Shown: positions 5,124-5,130 of the stretch, one piece after another
Layout: each line of letters starts with the position of its first letter
Numbering within the stretch: position 1 is the stretch's first letter
From: Chloroflexota bacterium
Lineage (GTDB): Bacteria; Chloroflexota; Anaerolineae; UBA7937; B3-Chlor
Direction of reading: 5' to 3'
NCBI GenBank assembly: GCA_030616025.1
Contig: JAUWYD010000109.1
Span: 1 to 5,130, forward strand
Length of the DNA stretch: 5,130 nucleotides
Notes under the pieces: generated by a model
What the model was told of the DNA's origin: nothing
Databases searched by the model: none
The model's input: only the letters and a program-made list of their open reading frames with translations
Translations under genes and position numbers: made by a program

Positions 5124-5130
5124 CCACCTG

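Overview
The window looks like chromosomal housekeeping DNA from a fairly GC-rich bacterium. I suspect a Chloroflexota (Anaerolineae-like) or Gram-positive-type lineage. The clues are a large-type SRP RNA with an Alu domain, a DUF348/G5/3D cell-wall protein directly upstream of rsmA (as in the yabE-ksgA neighbourhood of Bacillus), and a FolP with an extra N-terminal domain of the kind I recall from Clostridia and Chloroflexota. The taxonomy is inference from gene content, not from a marker search.

Layout. Two genes point rightward. folP (dihydropteroate synthase, 46-1302) is followed by a good intrinsic terminator (1350-1386). A near-perfect sigma-70-type promoter (TTGACA, 18 bp, TATAAT, 1394-1423) then drives a Fur-family repressor (1457-1897). 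Everything from 1947 to the right end points leftward. In transcription order it is: an extended -10 promoter (5118-5123) almost touching a tRNA-Ser(GGA) gene (5025-5111); a consensus promoter (4994-5022) in the tRNA/SRP gap; the SRP RNA gene (4717-4989) and its terminator (4669-4693); a membrane-anchored DUF348 x4/G5/3D protein (3089-4627); rsmA (2206-3084, TTG start, 4 nt after the upstream stop); and a broken ThiF/MoeB/HesA-type fragment (1947-2209). The two gene sets converge at about 1898-1946, where there is a hairpin without a T-tract.

How they work together. These are core functions: folate synthesis, metal or peroxide-type regulation, serine decoding, membrane-protein targeting, cell-wall remodelling and 16S rRNA dimethylation. 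The 3D-protein gene and rsmA look like an operon. The least ordinary item is the E1-like adenylyltransferase remnant. It is the last roughly 87 residues of the family, needs a one-base correction in a G-run to read through, and begins exactly at the rsmA stop codon (ATGA overlap). Other points worth checking are a tRNA whose promoter places +1 on the mature 5' end, and a Fur-family sensor with mixed Fur/PerR ligand residues. I see no CRISPR array, insertion sequence, phage gene or clear new system in this window.
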